A stretch of DNA of 36,849 nt from Puniceibacterium sp. (GTDB lineage Bacteria; Pseudomonadota; Alphaproteobacteria; Rhodobacterales; Rhodobacteraceae), in the NCBI GenBank assembly GCA_024636635.1, contig JAGXGV010000142.1:1-36849 (forward strand), read 5' to 3'. This document shows positions 36,548 to 36,849 of this stretch, piece after piece. The first letter of the stretch is position 1; each line of letters begins with the position of its first letter. The notes under the pieces are model-generated. The model was not told the DNA's origin. It did no database searches and was given only the letters and a program-made list of their open reading frames with translations. The position numbers and the translations under genes were made by a program.

Positions 36548-36849
36548 ATGGACCGCAAGACAGAAGCACGCGCCCCCTTCCTGCGCTCGCGCGGCATGAA
36601 GATGCCCAAAGATCCGCGGATCATCACGGGGCGCCTGCGCGGCGCGCTGAAGGGTGACACCTACGAACAACGGGAATTCGGGGCAATGCTGCGCTTGATG
36701 CGCCCGGGCGACGTCGTCGGTATCTTCCCCAACGATGACGCCATCATCCGGCTTGTTGGGGCAATCATGCTGGAGACCAACGACGAATGGACGGTCGCGC
36801 GCCGGTACATGAGTCTTGAAACTCTCGCCCGCGTGAACGACAATCCCAA
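36548..36849 (+). pseudogene. FkbM-type methyltransferase start fused to an IS256-type transposase tail
   Basis: From ATG 36548 the first ~54 residues ([20 protein letters not shown], then [20 protein letters not shown] and LMRPGD) match the beginning of FkbM-family SAM methyltransferases seen in roseobacter glycan loci. The SAM-binding motif that should follow RPGDxV is absent. Instead, the frame continues without a stop into [20 protein letters not shown] and [20 protein letters not shown], which is the C-terminus of an IS256-family transposase. The frame is open at the window edge. The methyltransferase is destroyed by an insertion or deletion event involving the element. It begins 1 nt after the preceding pseudogene stop. 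Confidence 0.75.
36713..36849 (+). mobile_element. IS256-family transposase 3' fragment (continues beyond window)
   Basis: From about 36713 the reading frame encodes the conserved IS256-type C-terminal block ([31 protein letters not shown]). No inverted repeat or upstream catalytic part is present in the window, so this is the truncated 3' end of an element. Confidence 0.75.

Overview
The window is GC-rich chromosomal DNA of an alphaproteobacterium, most likely a Rhodobacteraceae member of the Roseobacter group. This rests on recognisable family features: a System I cytochrome c maturation set (ccmE, ccmF, ccmH), an ArgC with the variant active-site string TGCNAATG, a holin plus GH108 muramidase pair like the lysis genes of gene transfer agents, a fused indolepyruvate ferredoxin oxidoreductase, and a LysR regulator of the VtlR/LsrB type. 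Nearly everything is ordinary housekeeping or accessory chromosome. No tRNA, rRNA, CRISPR array or intact transposon was seen.

Layout. 1-3.4 kb (minus strand): endolysin, holin, ccmF and the start of ccmH, all co-directional. 3.5-4.3 kb: a periplasmic PRC-barrel protein with a clear terminator. 4.5-8.3 kb (minus): the zwf-pgl-pgi operon, entry to the Entner-Doudoroff/pentose phosphate pathways. 8.6-11.5 kb (plus): nucleoside hydrolase, GNAT acetyltransferase and the protein AMPylase SelO. 11.6-18 kb: three separate DMT/EamA transporters interleaved with a DUF533 protein, a DEAD-box helicase and a Fur-family regulator. 18.1-19.4 kb: enolase. 19.5-22.4 kb (minus): ccmE, argC, murI and a decayed acyltransferase. 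22.4-25.8 kb (minus): indolepyruvate ferredoxin oxidoreductase, divergent from the LysR gene at 25.9 kb. 26.9-27.0 kb: a strong small-RNA candidate, then purL. 29.5-33.8 kb (minus): an OmpA-type protein with a very long Glu/Ala/Pro tract, then a VWA protein and a MoxR ATPase (CoxE/CoxD type). 34-36.8 kb (plus): a decaying glycan locus with a truncated glycosyltransferase, a glycosyltransferase with an internal deletion and frameshift, and an FkbM methyltransferase fused in frame to the tail of an IS256-type transposase.

Two regulatory observations stand out. First, the same perfect 12-bp palindrome GTTAGCGCTAAC lies at the predicted start site of the zwf operon and just upstream of the predicted -35 box of eno. 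This geometry fits one LacI-family regulator (CceR type) repressing glycolytic entry and activating enolase. Second, the VtlR/LsrB-like LysR gene is followed by a LysR-type T-N11-A palindrome, a promoter, and an ~88-nt transcript unit with a 5' stem-loop, an unpaired anti-Shine-Dalgarno stretch (CCTCCC) and a textbook terminator. This matches the VtlR-AbcR arrangement known from Rhizobiales. A palindrome shared by two convergent gene junctions (11.56 and 29.49 kb) is a possible small dispersed element.
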